From: Paenibacillus sp. FSL H7-0326
GTDB lineage: Bacteria > Bacillota > Bacilli > Paenibacillales > Paenibacillaceae
Assembly (NCBI RefSeq): GCF_001955535.1
Contig: NZ_MPVN01000005.1
Span: 310,001 to 374,000, forward strand
Length of the DNA: 64,000 nucleotides
Direction: 5' to 3'
In this document: positions 43,865 through 52,644 of the stretch, piece after piece
How positions within the stretch are numbered: the first letter of the stretch is position 1
Layout: every line of letters starts with the position of its first letter
Notes under the pieces: model-generated
Seen by the model: only the letters and a program-made list of their open reading frames with translations
Told to the model about the DNA's origin: nothing
Database searches by the model: none
Made by a program: the position numbers and the translations under genes

Positions 43865-44826
43865 CCGATCAACATGAAGACTGGCAGGAGCGATTGAAGA
43901 AGGGGCCTTTTACAGAGGAGCCTTTTACAGAAGAGCATAAGCAGCGAGTCATCCAAACGGTACAGAATCTGACTCCTCATTCTCAGCCTAAGCCACGACC
44001 TTGGCAGTGGAGACGTATACTTATCACTGTTGGTATCAGTGGAGCGGTACTCGCTTCCGCATGGTGGCTTACACCCAATGGTGCTGTTACCGAGAACATA
44101 GCAAGTATATCGGATGAAGCGGCTGAGACCAGCCAAACCGAATCCATGGGAGCCGAGTTACATTCGTTCCCCAATCAGAAAAACAACGATAATGCCAGCT
44201 CCGAACGCACTTCTCCCTCCTCAGCTTCGGAGCAGTACAACCAGCAAGATGAGGCCGCAGCCGAGAAGGAAGACAGCTCCGGCAGCGCATCAGAGAATGT
44301 GGAAGAGCAGCTTATGACACAACAAGGCTCAGCAACGGGCACAACCGGCTCTGCCGAGAGTATGGCTGTCTCGTATTCCAGCTTCGAGGAGCTCTTAGCT
44401 GATTCCGTGCTGGCTGCCGAGATTGAAGTCTTAAATGCCAAATCAGACCCTTATGAAATTGAAGTTAAGGACGTTCTCTACTCCACAACCGGGGTTACAC
44501 CCGGCGAGAAGATTAAGCTGAATTATACCGGCGTGAAGCAAGAGCACGAGCCTACCCGAGCTCAAGACAGCTACAATCCACTGTTATCGAGCGGAGACCA
44601 TGCCATTCTGTTCTTACAGAAACGCGGAGATTCAGATTCTTATTATATTGCTGGAGTCTACCAAGGGAACTACATGGTGGAACAGGGTAAAGTCTCCTCT
44701 ATAGGAGAAGTTCCAAGCGCCGAGGAGCTGGAACACATGAAGGAAGACAGCAGCACCTCACGGTTCGTCACAGATATGGAACTAACGAAATTTAAAGAAA
44801 TGCTCCGAACCATTGTCAAAAAGTAA
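43861..44826 (+). CDS. Membrane-anchored protein, probable anti-sigma factor
   Basis: A 321-residue protein: a short cytoplasmic part (1-51, with HKQRVIQTVQNL), one membrane helix at about 53-70 (ILITVGISGAVLASAWWL), and a large outer part that starts with a 90-residue Ser/Glu/Gln low-complexity stretch and ends in a folded domain (FEELLADSVLAAEIEVLNAKSDPYEI, LLSSGDHAILFLQKRGDSDSYYIAGVYQGNY). Translational coupling to the ECF gene suggests that it holds the sigma factor at the membrane. No zinc-type anti-sigma motif is seen. Confidence 0.75.
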   Translation: MTDQHEDWQERLKKGPFTEEPFTEEHKQRVIQTVQNLTPHSQPKPRPWQWRRILITVGISGAVLASAWWLTPNGAVTENIASISDEAAETSQTESMGAELHSFPNQKNNDNASSERTSPSSASEQYNQQDEAAAEKEDSSGSASENVEEQLMTQQGSATGTTGSAESMAVSYSSFEELLADSVLAAEIEVLNAKSDPYEIEVKDVLYSTTGVTPGEKIKLNYTGVKQEHEPTRAQDSYNPLLSSGDHAILFLQKRGDSDSYYIAGVYQGNYMVEQGKVSSIGEVPSAEELEHMKEDSSTSRFVTDMELTKFKEMLRTIVKK

Positions 44827-44893
44827 AATAATGGACTGAACAAATCTTATGAATTCACTATTCATTTATCCGTTAGCGACTATTGAATAAGCT

Positions 44894-44941
44894 AAAAAAT
44901 ACCTGGTCATCTCCACAATGAGATGCCAGGTATTTTCTTTC
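44894..44941. terminator. Bidirectional terminator
   Basis: AAAATACCTGG-CATCTC and GAGATG-CCAGGTATTTT form a long stem with one bulged T and a loop of CACAAT-type sequence. T-rich ends on both sides serve the anti-sigma gene and copA. Confidence 0.85.
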
Positions 44942-44959
44942 TTTGCTTCGAGCTTGATT

Positions 44960-47389
44960 TTACAGCTTAATCCGCTGAAGTCTTAAGGCATTGAGCACAA
45001 CAGAGATTGAACTGAGCGCCATAGCCGCTCCTGCCAGCCACGGAGCGAGAAATCCGGCTGCAGCAATCGGAATGCCAATGACATTGTACCCCAGTGCCCA
45101 GAATAGATTCTGCTTGATGTTCCCCATCGTTCTGCGGCTCATTAGAATCGCATCAGGAATGCTGTTCAGGTCGCCGCGCATAAGCGTGACATCTGCTGCC
45201 TCCATGGCAACATCCGTACCTGTACCCATTGCCATGCCAGTATCTGCTGTCGCCAGAGCCGGTGCGTCGTTGATCCCATCACCTACCATCGCAACTTTTT
45301 GACCAGAGGCTTGAAGCTTCTTAATCTCTTCCGCCTTTCCTTCTGGCAGCACCTCGGCAAGCACATGGTCGATTCCCGCCTCAGCTGCAACCGCCTCTGC
45401 AGTGCGCCGATTATCCCCGGTCATCATGATCACTTCAATCCCCATTGACTTCAGACGTTCAACAGCTGCCCGGGATGTGCCCTTAATCGTATCGGCAACC
45501 GCAATGGTTCCGGCATAGACGCCGTCCACGGCGATGAGCATAGCCGTTTTGCCAGCAGCTTCAAGCTCTTCCATTCCTATCTCAGCAGCGGAACGATCCA
45601 CCTTGTGTGCATCAAGCAAGCGCCGCGTACCAATCAGCAGCTCATGCCCTTGTACTACAGACTTAATCCCGTAGCCCGGCACATTCTCAAACCGCTCAGC
45701 CTCCGGAACAGCGACACCTCGCTCCCCGATCCCTGTAACGATCGCGCCTGCCAATGGATGCTCCGAAGCCGCTTCTGCTGCTCCAACAAGAGACAGCAGC
45801 TCTACTTCAGATCGACCCTCAGCAATGATGACATCGGTCAGCTTTGGCTTACCCTCCGTAACCGTGCCCGTCTTATCCAGTACAACTGTCGCGATCTCCT
45901 GAGCACGCTCCAGGTGCTCTCCACCTTTAAACAGAATGCCATACTCGGCCGCCCTGCCCGAGCCTGCCATAATAGAGGTTGGAGTCGCTAATCCGAGAGC
46001 ACAAGGGCAGGCAATGACGAGTACAGCGATTGCTTTTTCCAGAGCTGCCGCGAATTGGCCCTGCTCCACGAAGAAGAACCACACCACAAATGTCACTACC
46101 GCAATCCCTACAACGATGGGGACAAAGATACCCGAGATGACATCGGCGATTCGCTGAATCGGTGCCTTGGACCCCTGCGCTTCTTCAACCACCTTAATAA
46201 TCTGTGAAAGCGCCGTGTCTGAGCCTACCCGTGTAGCTCTCACTGTGAGCACGCCATTTTTATTAATCGTCGCACCCGTTACGCTGTCGCCCACTTGTTT
46301 ATCTACAGGCAGACTCTCACCGCTCAGCATAGATTCATCTACAGAGGAATTCCCTTTCTCAACAATCCCATCCACAGGAAACTTCTCACCAGGCTTCACA
46401 ATAAGCAGGTCGGATACAACAACATCTGCAGCCGGAATACTTATCTCCTGCCCGTCACGTATGACCATTGCCGACTGCGGTGCCATCTCCATCAAACTGC
46501 GGATGGCCTGAGAGGATCGGCCTTTGGCCACACTTTCAAACCATTTGCCCACCAGTACCAGTGTAATCAGAATTGCACTGGTCTCGTAATACAGCTCGGC
46601 CCCATGATGGCCACCCTCCATTGTCCAGCTGATCGTCAGATACAGACTGTAGAAGTAGGCCGCCGACGTACCGAGGGCAACAAGCACGTCCATATTCGCA
46701 CTCTTGCTGCGAAGAGCTGCATAGGCACCTTTATAGAACTGAAAACCGATAATGAACTGAACCGGTGTTGCCAGGAGGAGTTGAAACCAAGGGTTCATGA
46801 ACAGCTCAGGCACATAAATCCACGAAGTGAATGAGAAATGGCCTACCATAGCCCACAATAATGGAATCGATAATATGGCAGATATGATCCATTTCCATTT
46901 TTTGCGCGCCATCTCCTTCTGCCTGATTGCCGTGATGTCTTCCTTCGATTTCTGCAGCAGAGCGCCATAGCCAAGCTGTTCCACCTTACGGACGAAATCC
47001 TCGGGCGCAGTCTCACTCCCATCATATTCAACGTGGGCTGTTTCCAAAGCGAGATTAACACTCGCACTCGTCACGCCAGGTATTCGGCTAAGCCCTTTTT
47101 CAATCCGTGTCGCACATGCCGCGCAGGTCATCCCTGTAATGTCCAGATCTACCCGTTCCACTACCGTTCCATACCCGAGTGCTTCGACCTTGCTTCTAAG
47201 ATCACTGACTTGAACGACGGCCGGATCATAACTTACAGAAGCTTGCTCTATAGCGAGATTAACATTTGCACTGTGTACACCCTTCATGCGTGATAGTCCT
47301 TTCTCAATGCGGGCAGAACAAGCAGCACAGGTCATTCCTGTAATATTTAACTTTGTATGCTTCTCGCCGCTTACGGTAGGCGAATTCAT
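44960..47389 (-). CDS. copA: Copper-exporting P1B-type ATPase CopA
   Basis: An 809-residue copper pump. Two N-terminal metal-binding domains each carry GMTCAAC (first at 18-24), then eight membrane helices with the CPC metal site (VIACPCALG), the TGES-type actuator motif (LSGESLP), the phosphorylation motif DKTGTVTEG, and GDGINDAPAL. It exports Cu(I). The ATG at 47389 is chosen because AGGGG lies 9 bases upstream; the ATG at 47398 abuts it. A CsoR-type palindrome lies just upstream of the gene, so copA has its own control separate from copZ. Confidence 0.97.
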   Translation of the reverse strand: MNSPTVSGEKHTKLNITGMTCAACSARIEKGLSRMKGVHSANVNLAIEQASVSYDPAVVQVSDLRSKVEALGYGTVVERVDLDITGMTCAACATRIEKGLSRIPGVTSASVNLALETAHVEYDGSETAPEDFVRKVEQLGYGALLQKSKEDITAIRQKEMARKKWKWIISAILSIPLLWAMVGHFSFTSWIYVPELFMNPWFQLLLATPVQFIIGFQFYKGAYAALRSKSANMDVLVALGTSAAYFYSLYLTISWTMEGGHHGAELYYETSAILITLVLVGKWFESVAKGRSSQAIRSLMEMAPQSAMVIRDGQEISIPAADVVVSDLLIVKPGEKFPVDGIVEKGNSSVDESMLSGESLPVDKQVGDSVTGATINKNGVLTVRATRVGSDTALSQIIKVVEEAQGSKAPIQRIADVISGIFVPIVVGIAVVTFVVWFFFVEQGQFAAALEKAIAVLVIACPCALGLATPTSIMAGSGRAAEYGILFKGGEHLERAQEIATVVLDKTGTVTEGKPKLTDVIIAEGRSEVELLSLVGAAEAASEHPLAGAIVTGIGERGVAVPEAERFENVPGYGIKSVVQGHELLIGTRRLLDAHKVDRSAAEIGMEELEAAGKTAMLIAVDGVYAGTIAVADTIKGTSRAAVERLKSMGIEVIMMTGDNRRTAEAVAAEAGIDHVLAEVLPEGKAEEIKKLQASGQKVAMVGDGINDAPALATADTGMAMGTGTDVAMEAADVTLMRGDLNSIPDAILMSRRTMGNIKQNLFWALGYNVIGIPIAAAGFLAPWLAGAAMALSSISVVLNALRLQRIKL

Positions 47390-47404
47390 ATGAATCATCC
47401 CCTA

Positions 47405-47421
47405 ATACCCCTTAGGGGTAT
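47405..47421. promoter_or_regulatory. CsoR-type operator of copA
   Basis: ATACCCCTTAGGGGTAT is a palindrome of the CsoR kind (TACCC-GGGTA), 16 bases upstream of the copA start. AT-rich TATATAATTG next to it likely contains the -10. Confidence 0.8.
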
Positions 47422-47432
47422 ATAATTGATCT

Positions 47433-47460
47433 GAAAAAAGCAGACCAGAACGGACTGCTC
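47433..47460 (-). terminator. Terminator after copZ
   Basis: AGCAGTCC and GGTCTGCT form a short hairpin with one T-T mismatch and a loop GTTCT, followed by six T residues on the minus strand. It separates copZ from copA. Confidence 0.7.
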
Positions 47461-47501
47461 TTCGCTCATTGTTCACTTCATATAATCCATTCTCAAATAG
47501 A

Positions 47502-47702
47502 TTAAACCACGTCATAACCTTGATCTTCGATCGCATGCTTCACTTGATCCACAGTTACCTTTTGTTCATCATATTCTATCTTAACCGTACCGGAGGCCAA
47601 GTCCACTGTACCTTTTGCTCCGACGCTCTCTAGTGCACCTTCAACAGACTTCACACAATGGTTACAAGACATACCTTGTACATTCAACGTTACGTTACTC
47701 AT
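47502..47702 (-). CDS. copZ: Copper chaperone CopZ
   Basis: A 66-residue heavy-metal-associated domain protein. GMSCNHC holds the Cu(I)-binding Cys13 and Cys16. It delivers copper to CopA or CsoR. The ATG at 47702 lies 8 bases after GGGAGG; the frame also opens at a TTG at 47708. It follows csoR with a 69-base gap and is probably co-transcribed with it. Confidence 0.95.
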   Translation of the reverse strand: MSNVTLNVQGMSCNHCVKSVEGALESVGAKGTVDLASGTVKIEYDEQKVTVDQVKHAIEDQGYDVV

Positions 47703-47771
47703 ATTCAATTCCTCCCATTTTCATTGTGATTTATATTATAATCCAGACTTTCAGCACCATCAGCAACAATA

Positions 47772-48131
47772 CTACTTCATAAGCTTCTTAACCGTCACCA
47801 GCAGCTCGTCAATCACTTCATGCTCACCTGCCTGGATTCGATCAATGACACAGCTCTTCATATGCCCCTCTAACAGAAGCTTGCCGACACCGTTTAGTGC
47901 AGATTGAACAGCCGCAATTTGCGTGAGCACATCATCACAATAGGTATCTCTCTCAATCATGCCCTTTATACCGCGAATTTGACCCTCAATCCGGTTCAGA
48001 CGGGTTGTCAGAATATTCTTCATTTCATCAGAGTGATGACTGTGCCTTACTCCTTCCTCTTGATGTCCTGAATGGGAATCATGGCAATGTACTGTGTTCT
48101 CACCTTCAACAGCTATCTTCTTAACATCCAT
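47772..48131 (-). CDS. csoR: Copper-sensing repressor CsoR
   Basis: A 119-residue all-helical repressor. The Cu(I) ligands Cys65, His90 and Cys94 have exactly the spacing of the CsoR triad (25 and 4 residues). The first 35 residues form a His-rich extension (HCHDSHSGHQEEG, RHSHHSDE) not needed for the fold. RBS AGGAAGGAGG precedes the ATG. Its operator lies in its own promoter and a second one before copA. Confidence 0.95.
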   Translation of the reverse strand: MDVKKIAVEGENTVHCHDSHSGHQEEGVRHSHHSDEMKNILTTRLNRIEGQIRGIKGMIERDTYCDDVLTQIAAVQSALNGVGKLLLEGHMKSCVIDRIQAGEHEVIDELLVTVKKLMK

Positions 48132-48160
48132 TCACATGACCTCCTTCCATTCCTACACTC

Positions 48161-48190
48161 AATATATTATACCCCCGTAGGGTATGTCAA
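48161..48190 (-). promoter_or_regulatory. csoR promoter with CsoR operator in the spacer
   Basis: TTGACA (48190-48185) and TATATT (48166-48161) are 18 bases apart. The spacer holds TACCCTACGGGGGTA (48184-48170), a CsoR-type palindrome with a few imperfect positions. Copper-free CsoR would block polymerase here. The rest of the gap to 48438 is very AT-rich and shows no gene. Confidence 0.75.
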
Positions 48191-48438
48191 TACACCAATA
48201 CACACTTCATCTGCGATTATTTTTAAAAAATTTGTAGGTCTATGTACCTTTTCATAAATATTTGAAGTGAATTTCTAATCATAAGTCAGATAATGATTCA
48301 GAATCAGACAAGAAAATGGGTATCAGACAAATTAATCAAAAAAATTTCTAAATTTTTTTAAAATTCATGAAGGATTTACCAAATTGAAGTCGAATAACAA
48401 TGCTACGATAAAAATTTGAAACTAACGGAGATTGATAC

Positions 48439-49041
48439 ATGGTCTATGATGGTATAATTCTAGGACTTATCGTAGGACTTTTCAGAGGCGGCTTTAAGCA
48501 CGGTCTCATGCAGTTTGGACAGATCAAGCTACGAGGCGGATTAATTTTCCCAATATTGCTGCTTATCCAGTTTATCATTTTCCGTTTTCAAGGCAACGCA
48601 GATTGGCTTGCACCTGTTTCAGGATATTTCTTTATGTTCCTCTACATTGTAGGAATGTTCTTCTTGTGGGTGAACCGTCAGAACAAGGGATTTCTGATCA
48701 TTCTGATTGGCGTATTCCTGAACTTTATCGTCATGGCTGTCAACGGCGGCCGTATGCCTGTCTCTTTAGAAGCTGCCCAAGTTCTCGGGCCTTACTATAC
48801 AGAGCTTCTGACCAGCGGTGACGCTGTGTACAAGCATTACATGCTTGATGCCTCCACCCGCTTATCCTTTCTGGGAGATATTATCCCGCTCTCGAGTCCT
48901 TACCCTCGAACCCAAGTCATTAGTATCGGGGACGTTGTCATGAACCTGGGTATATTCCTGTACATCCAGAGTATTATGGTACCGCCGAAGAAGGATTCTG
49001 AAGATCAAGATCTCGCACCAAGTTTAAATACATCAAATTAA
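48439..49041 (+). CDS. DUF5317 family membrane protein
   Basis: A 200-residue membrane protein with about five hydrophobic segments. MVYDGIILGLIVGLFRGG, NGGRMPVSLEAAQ and STRLSFLGDIIPL are the features by which I assign it to DUF5317; function is unknown. RBS ACGGAGA precedes the ATG. It ends 20 bases before a 30-codon hydrophobic peptide gene and lies about 330 bases upstream of a c-di-GMP turnover gene, so the three may work together. Confidence 0.82.
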   Translation: MVYDGIILGLIVGLFRGGFKHGLMQFGQIKLRGGLIFPILLLIQFIIFRFQGNADWLAPVSGYFFMFLYIVGMFFLWVNRQNKGFLIILIGVFLNFIVMAVNGGRMPVSLEAAQVLGPYYTELLTSGDAVYKHYMLDASTRLSFLGDIIPLSSPYPRTQVISIGDVVMNLGIFLYIQSIMVPPKKDSEDQDLAPSLNTSN

Positions 49042-49061
49042 GACGAAGGAGGATACATACC

Positions 49062-49154
49062 ATGAAAAAATCTAACATCGCCCGCATCATCATGAACGGG
49101 GTAATTGTTGCTTCTGTCGTTGTGGCATTGACTTCTGGATTTGCTTTCGGCTAG
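49062..49154 (+). CDS. 30-residue hydrophobic peptide
   Basis: A short open frame beginning MKKSNIARIIMNG and ending TSGFAFG. It has a basic start and a hydrophobic core (VIVASVVVAL), like a signal peptide or single-pass peptide. It is preceded by GAAGGAGG (49045-49052) at 9 bases and followed by a good terminator, so it is very likely translated. It lies 20 bases after the DUF5317 gene in the same operon. It may be a secreted signal or a small membrane partner of the DUF5317 protein; no family is recognised. Confidence 0.65.
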   Translation: MKKSNIARIIMNGVIVASVVVALTSGFAFG

Positions 49155-49182
49155 GACTTATCAGCTTTATTCTTTTTTCAAA

Positions 49183-49207
49183 ACAGGCCACATAGCCTGT
49201 TTTTTTC
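49183..49207 (+). terminator. Terminator after the small peptide gene
   Basis: ACAGGC-CACATA-GCCTGT followed by a run of six T residues. Confidence 0.85.
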
Positions 49208-49372
49208 TTTATACACGAATCTATTTCATCGATAATCCCAAGCCGCTCTAGTCGAGAGTATATCATTTTAGATTCTTCGTTTAATGAGTTGTGAAATTAA
49301 TTCACACAGTCGTTTAATGTCATGATAAATTATATAAACATACGATGAATTTAATAGGAGAAATTAGATTTC

Positions 49373-51235
49373 ATGACAACCTTTCTATCAAAAATAAAAA
49401 AAGTAGATATTAGCCAGTGGTATATCGCAGCTCTCTGCTTAGCGGGCATGATTACCTTCAGTCAATATAATGGCGGAGCCTTCTTCAGCTACTCACCGGA
49501 AGAATGGGTCACCTTATACATCATGCTGGGTGCCACGCTGATACTTAATAGCCTTACCTTTCGATTACCTCCCGAAGGAAATGTGATGTCGTTTGACTCT
49601 TCTATATACCTTGCATGCATTTTCATATATGGGGGCGAAATGGCATTAAGCGTGTTGCTTTTTTCGTTTCTATGTTATTTGATCTACAAACGAAATGTCC
49701 CATGGTGGAAGCAGCTAACGAACTTCACTCTGTACTCATTGATGATATCACTATCGGATACGGTATACGAATCTCTAGGCGGAACACGTGGCAGTGTAGA
49801 TGATCAAAATCTCCCCGTGTATATGATTTCGCTTGCGGTATATTTTTCGGTCAATACATTTGGAATGTTCATGTACTACTACCTTTTATACAGGAAGGAT
49901 CTGTACAACACACTCAAAGGTTTTGTCAAAGAGACTATGCTCGTGTATTTATGTATGCTTATTCTGTCTCTCGTCCTTACCGTGCTGATTGTGCATAATG
50001 GAGTGTTGGGCCTCATCCTGTTTCTAGGTTTGGCTATATTGCTGTCTCACGCGTTTCGACAACTGTTTAATATGTATCATCAGATTCTGAATCGTTCAAA
50101 TTTGGATCAACGAACCGGACTGTACAATCACAGTTATTTTGAGAGCTCACTGGAGACAAGCATCGAGGAAGCACGCAAGAACGATACACCGCTCACTTTA
50201 GCGATGATTGATATCGATGATTTCAAGAAATACAATGACAGCTTCGGACACCTCAAGGGGGATACACTTATCAGCTTTTTGGGTTCTCTCCTCAAGGAGG
50301 AAACCAAAGGCACTCCTATCATTGCATCAAGATATGGCGGGGAAGAATTCACCCTGCTGATGCCTGGATATGCCATAGAAGAAGCGCGCTCATTCGTCGA
50401 TCGAATTCGAAAAAAATTAAACGATACTCCTTTTGATGGTGTAGAAGTTTTTCCTCATAAATGCTTGTCCTTCTCTGCCGGTATTGCCGAATACGAAATT
50501 GAACTGTATGACAAATCCCAGCTGGTCGATTATGCGGATAAAGCGCTCTACTATGCGAAGAAGCAAGGCAAGAACACCGTGCATACTTACGGATGTAATA
50601 TCGAGATGGAAGCGGATATTGATCTGGATCAAGAAATTCATTATATCGAGCAGCAGCTTAATCTGTTTATATATAAGGACATTGATACATTCAAGCATTC
50701 GAAGCGAGTATATAAGTATGCGCTTGATATGAGCGGACATCTTGCTCTGGAGAAGGAAGAGCGGCGAAATTTTATACTCGGGGCCTTAATTCATGACATT
50801 GGTAAGCTCGAAATCCCTTGGGGTGTGCTCAACAAAAAAGGCAAGCTGACCTCAGAAGAATGGGAAACTGTCAAACAGCATGTCACTTGGGGCAAAAAAA
50901 TCGCCATGACAGATCATCGGTTCAAGGACCTGATCCCCTATATCGAGCTTCATCATGAACGGTATGATGGCAAAGGCTATCCCCACGGACTTAAAGGCAA
51001 GGAGATTCCGAAGTTGTGCCGAATGCTTACCGTAATCGATTCCTTCGATGCTATGACTTCAGAAAGACCATATCAGAAGACAAAGACGTTCGAGGAAGCC
51101 ATTGTGGAGCTGCGTGACTGTTCAGGAACACAGTTTGATCCGAAGCTGGTGGAGCTGTTCATCTCTTACATCCAAATGCAAATGCCGAGATCAGAGTACA
51201 TGGAGATGGGCAACACCACTGTCCTATCCAATTAA
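49373..51235 (+). CDS. Membrane c-di-GMP protein with GGDEF and HD-GYP domains
   Basis: A 620-residue protein: seven or eight hydrophobic segments in residues 15-235, GGDEF domain about 240-405 with an intact active-site motif GGEEF (near 323-327), and HD-GYP domain about 415-600 with HDIGK (near 474) and HHERYDGKGYP (near 527). Both the synthase and the hydrolase motifs are complete, so it could make or break down c-di-GMP, depending on its membrane sensor. The start ATG follows TAGGAGAA by 12 bases. It follows the DUF5317 and small peptide genes. Confidence 0.93.
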   Translation: MTTFLSKIKKVDISQWYIAALCLAGMITFSQYNGGAFFSYSPEEWVTLYIMLGATLILNSLTFRLPPEGNVMSFDSSIYLACIFIYGGEMALSVLLFSFLCYLIYKRNVPWWKQLTNFTLYSLMISLSDTVYESLGGTRGSVDDQNLPVYMISLAVYFSVNTFGMFMYYYLLYRKDLYNTLKGFVKETMLVYLCMLILSLVLTVLIVHNGVLGLILFLGLAILLSHAFRQLFNMYHQILNRSNLDQRTGLYNHSYFESSLETSIEEARKNDTPLTLAMIDIDDFKKYNDSFGHLKGDTLISFLGSLLKEETKGTPIIASRYGGEEFTLLMPGYAIEEARSFVDRIRKKLNDTPFDGVEVFPHKCLSFSAGIAEYEIELYDKSQLVDYADKALYYAKKQGKNTVHTYGCNIEMEADIDLDQEIHYIEQQLNLFIYKDIDTFKHSKRVYKYALDMSGHLALEKEERRNFILGALIHDIGKLEIPWGVLNKKGKLTSEEWETVKQHVTWGKKIAMTDHRFKDLIPYIELHHERYDGKGYPHGLKGKEIPKLCRMLTVIDSFDAMTSERPYQKTKTFEEAIVELRDCSGTQFDPKLVELFISYIQMQMPRSEYMEMGNTTVLSN

Positions 51236-51284
51236 CAGCCAGCTCAGCCCTAACGATATTAGAATTACCGATATACCCTGACAT

Positions 51285-51337
51285 CAAAAAACCTATGTGA
51301 TTCTACGAATAGCCGTAGTAATCGCATAGGTTTTTTT
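51285..51337 (+). terminator. Terminator after the GGDEF/HD-GYP gene
   Basis: AAAAAACCTATG and CATAGGTTTTTT flank an imperfect GATTCTACG/CGTAGTAATC helix. T runs follow on both sides; on the other strand it can also serve the Spo0E-like gene. Confidence 0.85.
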
Positions 51338-51368
51338 ACATGTTAGAACAACAAGCTTCTAAATTAAA

Positions 51369-51539
51369 TTATGATTTCTTTACATCCAGTTCATGAGAGG
51401 TTTGATGAAGCTCTTTAATCATTTGTTGTAAAAACATACTTTGCTGTCTCGTAATGCCCCGCTGATTCTCTCTAATCAGCATCCGTTCGATATTCTTCTT
51501 GAGTATTTCACTTCGACGCTCCAATACGGCTTGACTCAT
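51369..51539 (-). CDS. Spo0E-like aspartyl-phosphate phosphatase
   Basis: A 56-residue helical peptide beginning MSQAVLERRSEIL and ending HQTSHELDVKKS. It has the helix-loop-helix form and SHELD tail (compare SQELD) of the Spo0E family, which removes phosphate from Spo0A~P to delay sporulation. RBS AAGGAG lies 14 bases upstream, which is long. It stands alone between the c-di-GMP gene and a NarL-type two-component pair, and reads away from the latter. Confidence 0.75.
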   Translation of the reverse strand: MSQAVLERRSEILKKNIERMLIRENQRGITRQQSMFLQQMIKELHQTSHELDVKKS

Positions 51540-51801
51540 GCTTTTACTACACTCTCCTTCAATCCTTTTCTCTTTCTCTATACAAGTATATCGAATTGAC
51601 CTTGGGTTAAGGAAGGGTGATTCTCTGTAATAATTTCATCTCAGAAGTGCTTAGCTGGTATTTAACGTACACCTTCTACTATAGGCATACAATTCCTCTT
51701 GAATGCTTGGGCATCTTAGGCTATAGTGTTCGTTCGTCTCCAGATTAAAGGTATAATAGAAATTAATTCACAACATGCCTAGAAGGAGACTGAAGCTGGC
51801 A

Positions 51802-52644
51802 ATGAGCTATAAACAAATGAAATGGATGATCTTATTCATCCCAACCATTACCGTTGGTTTGTGGGAATATATACGTCACCAGTTTCTCATGCCCTATCTC
51901 TCAATGGAGGCAGGAAACTGGCTGACGCCGGTAATTATCTATCTCATCAGCGTCACTTTATTGAATAAATTGTTTACGATTATGGAGAAATCGCAGGCTG
52001 AGCTGGAACGAGAGAAGGCAGCGAAATCTGCGCTGGAAGCCAGGGAGCACCTGGCACGGGAATTGCATGATGGTATAGCCCAGTCGTTATTCCTTTTATC
52101 TGTCCAGCTTGATAAAGCCGAACGTAAACTGACAGGCACCCCTAACGAAGGCGAACTGCAAGATGTTAGAAAAACTGTACACGAAGTGCATCACTATGCC
52201 AGACAAGCGATCGCCCAGCTGAGAGTTCCTCATAGTGAAGAGAACAACGTCGATTCTCCTCAGCAGCTGCTCAGACAGATCGAGGACATGGTTGCAGACG
52301 GCAGATATGACTCCCGTATTCAATGGAAGCTCTCCGATGAAGCGCTCACGACCAAAGAACATATCGAGCTCATTGCCTGTATTCGTGAAGCCATTCTAAA
52401 TATTCGCAAGCATGCCAATGCCAGCACAATCTCTATAACAGGAACAGGAAATAAGGAGCATTGGAAGGTGTCCATTACAGATGACGGAATTGGCTATACA
52501 GGTGATCCGGAACAGCGCAAAGGCCGGTATGGGCTTCGTATAACGAGAGGTCGTGCGGAAGAAATGGGCTGGAGATTTCACTTCAGCAACATGGAGGGCG
52601 GCGGAACTTGCATGCAGATTATCAAAGGAGAGGATGCTTCATGA
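51802..52644 (+). CDS. NarL-type sensor histidine kinase
   Basis: A 280-residue kinase with two short hydrophobic segments near the start (MILFIPTITVGLWEYI and TPVIIYLISVTLLNKLF), a coiled coil (ELEREKAAKSALEAREHLA), the HisKA_3 phosphoacceptor in ARELHDGIAQSLFLL and an HATPase domain (EAILNIRKHANASTI, DDGIGYTG, RYGLRITRGRAEEMG). The ATG at 51802 lies 13 bases after AAGGAG. Its stop overlaps the partner regulator by 4 bases. The stimulus is unknown. Confidence 0.92.
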   Translation: MSYKQMKWMILFIPTITVGLWEYIRHQFLMPYLSMEAGNWLTPVIIYLISVTLLNKLFTIMEKSQAELEREKAAKSALEAREHLARELHDGIAQSLFLLSVQLDKAERKLTGTPNEGELQDVRKTVHEVHHYARQAIAQLRVPHSEENNVDSPQQLLRQIEDMVADGRYDSRIQWKLSDEALTTKEHIELIACIREAILNIRKHANASTISITGTGNKEHWKVSITDDGIGYTGDPEQRKGRYGLRITRGRAEEMGWRFHFSNMEGGGTCMQIIKGEDAS

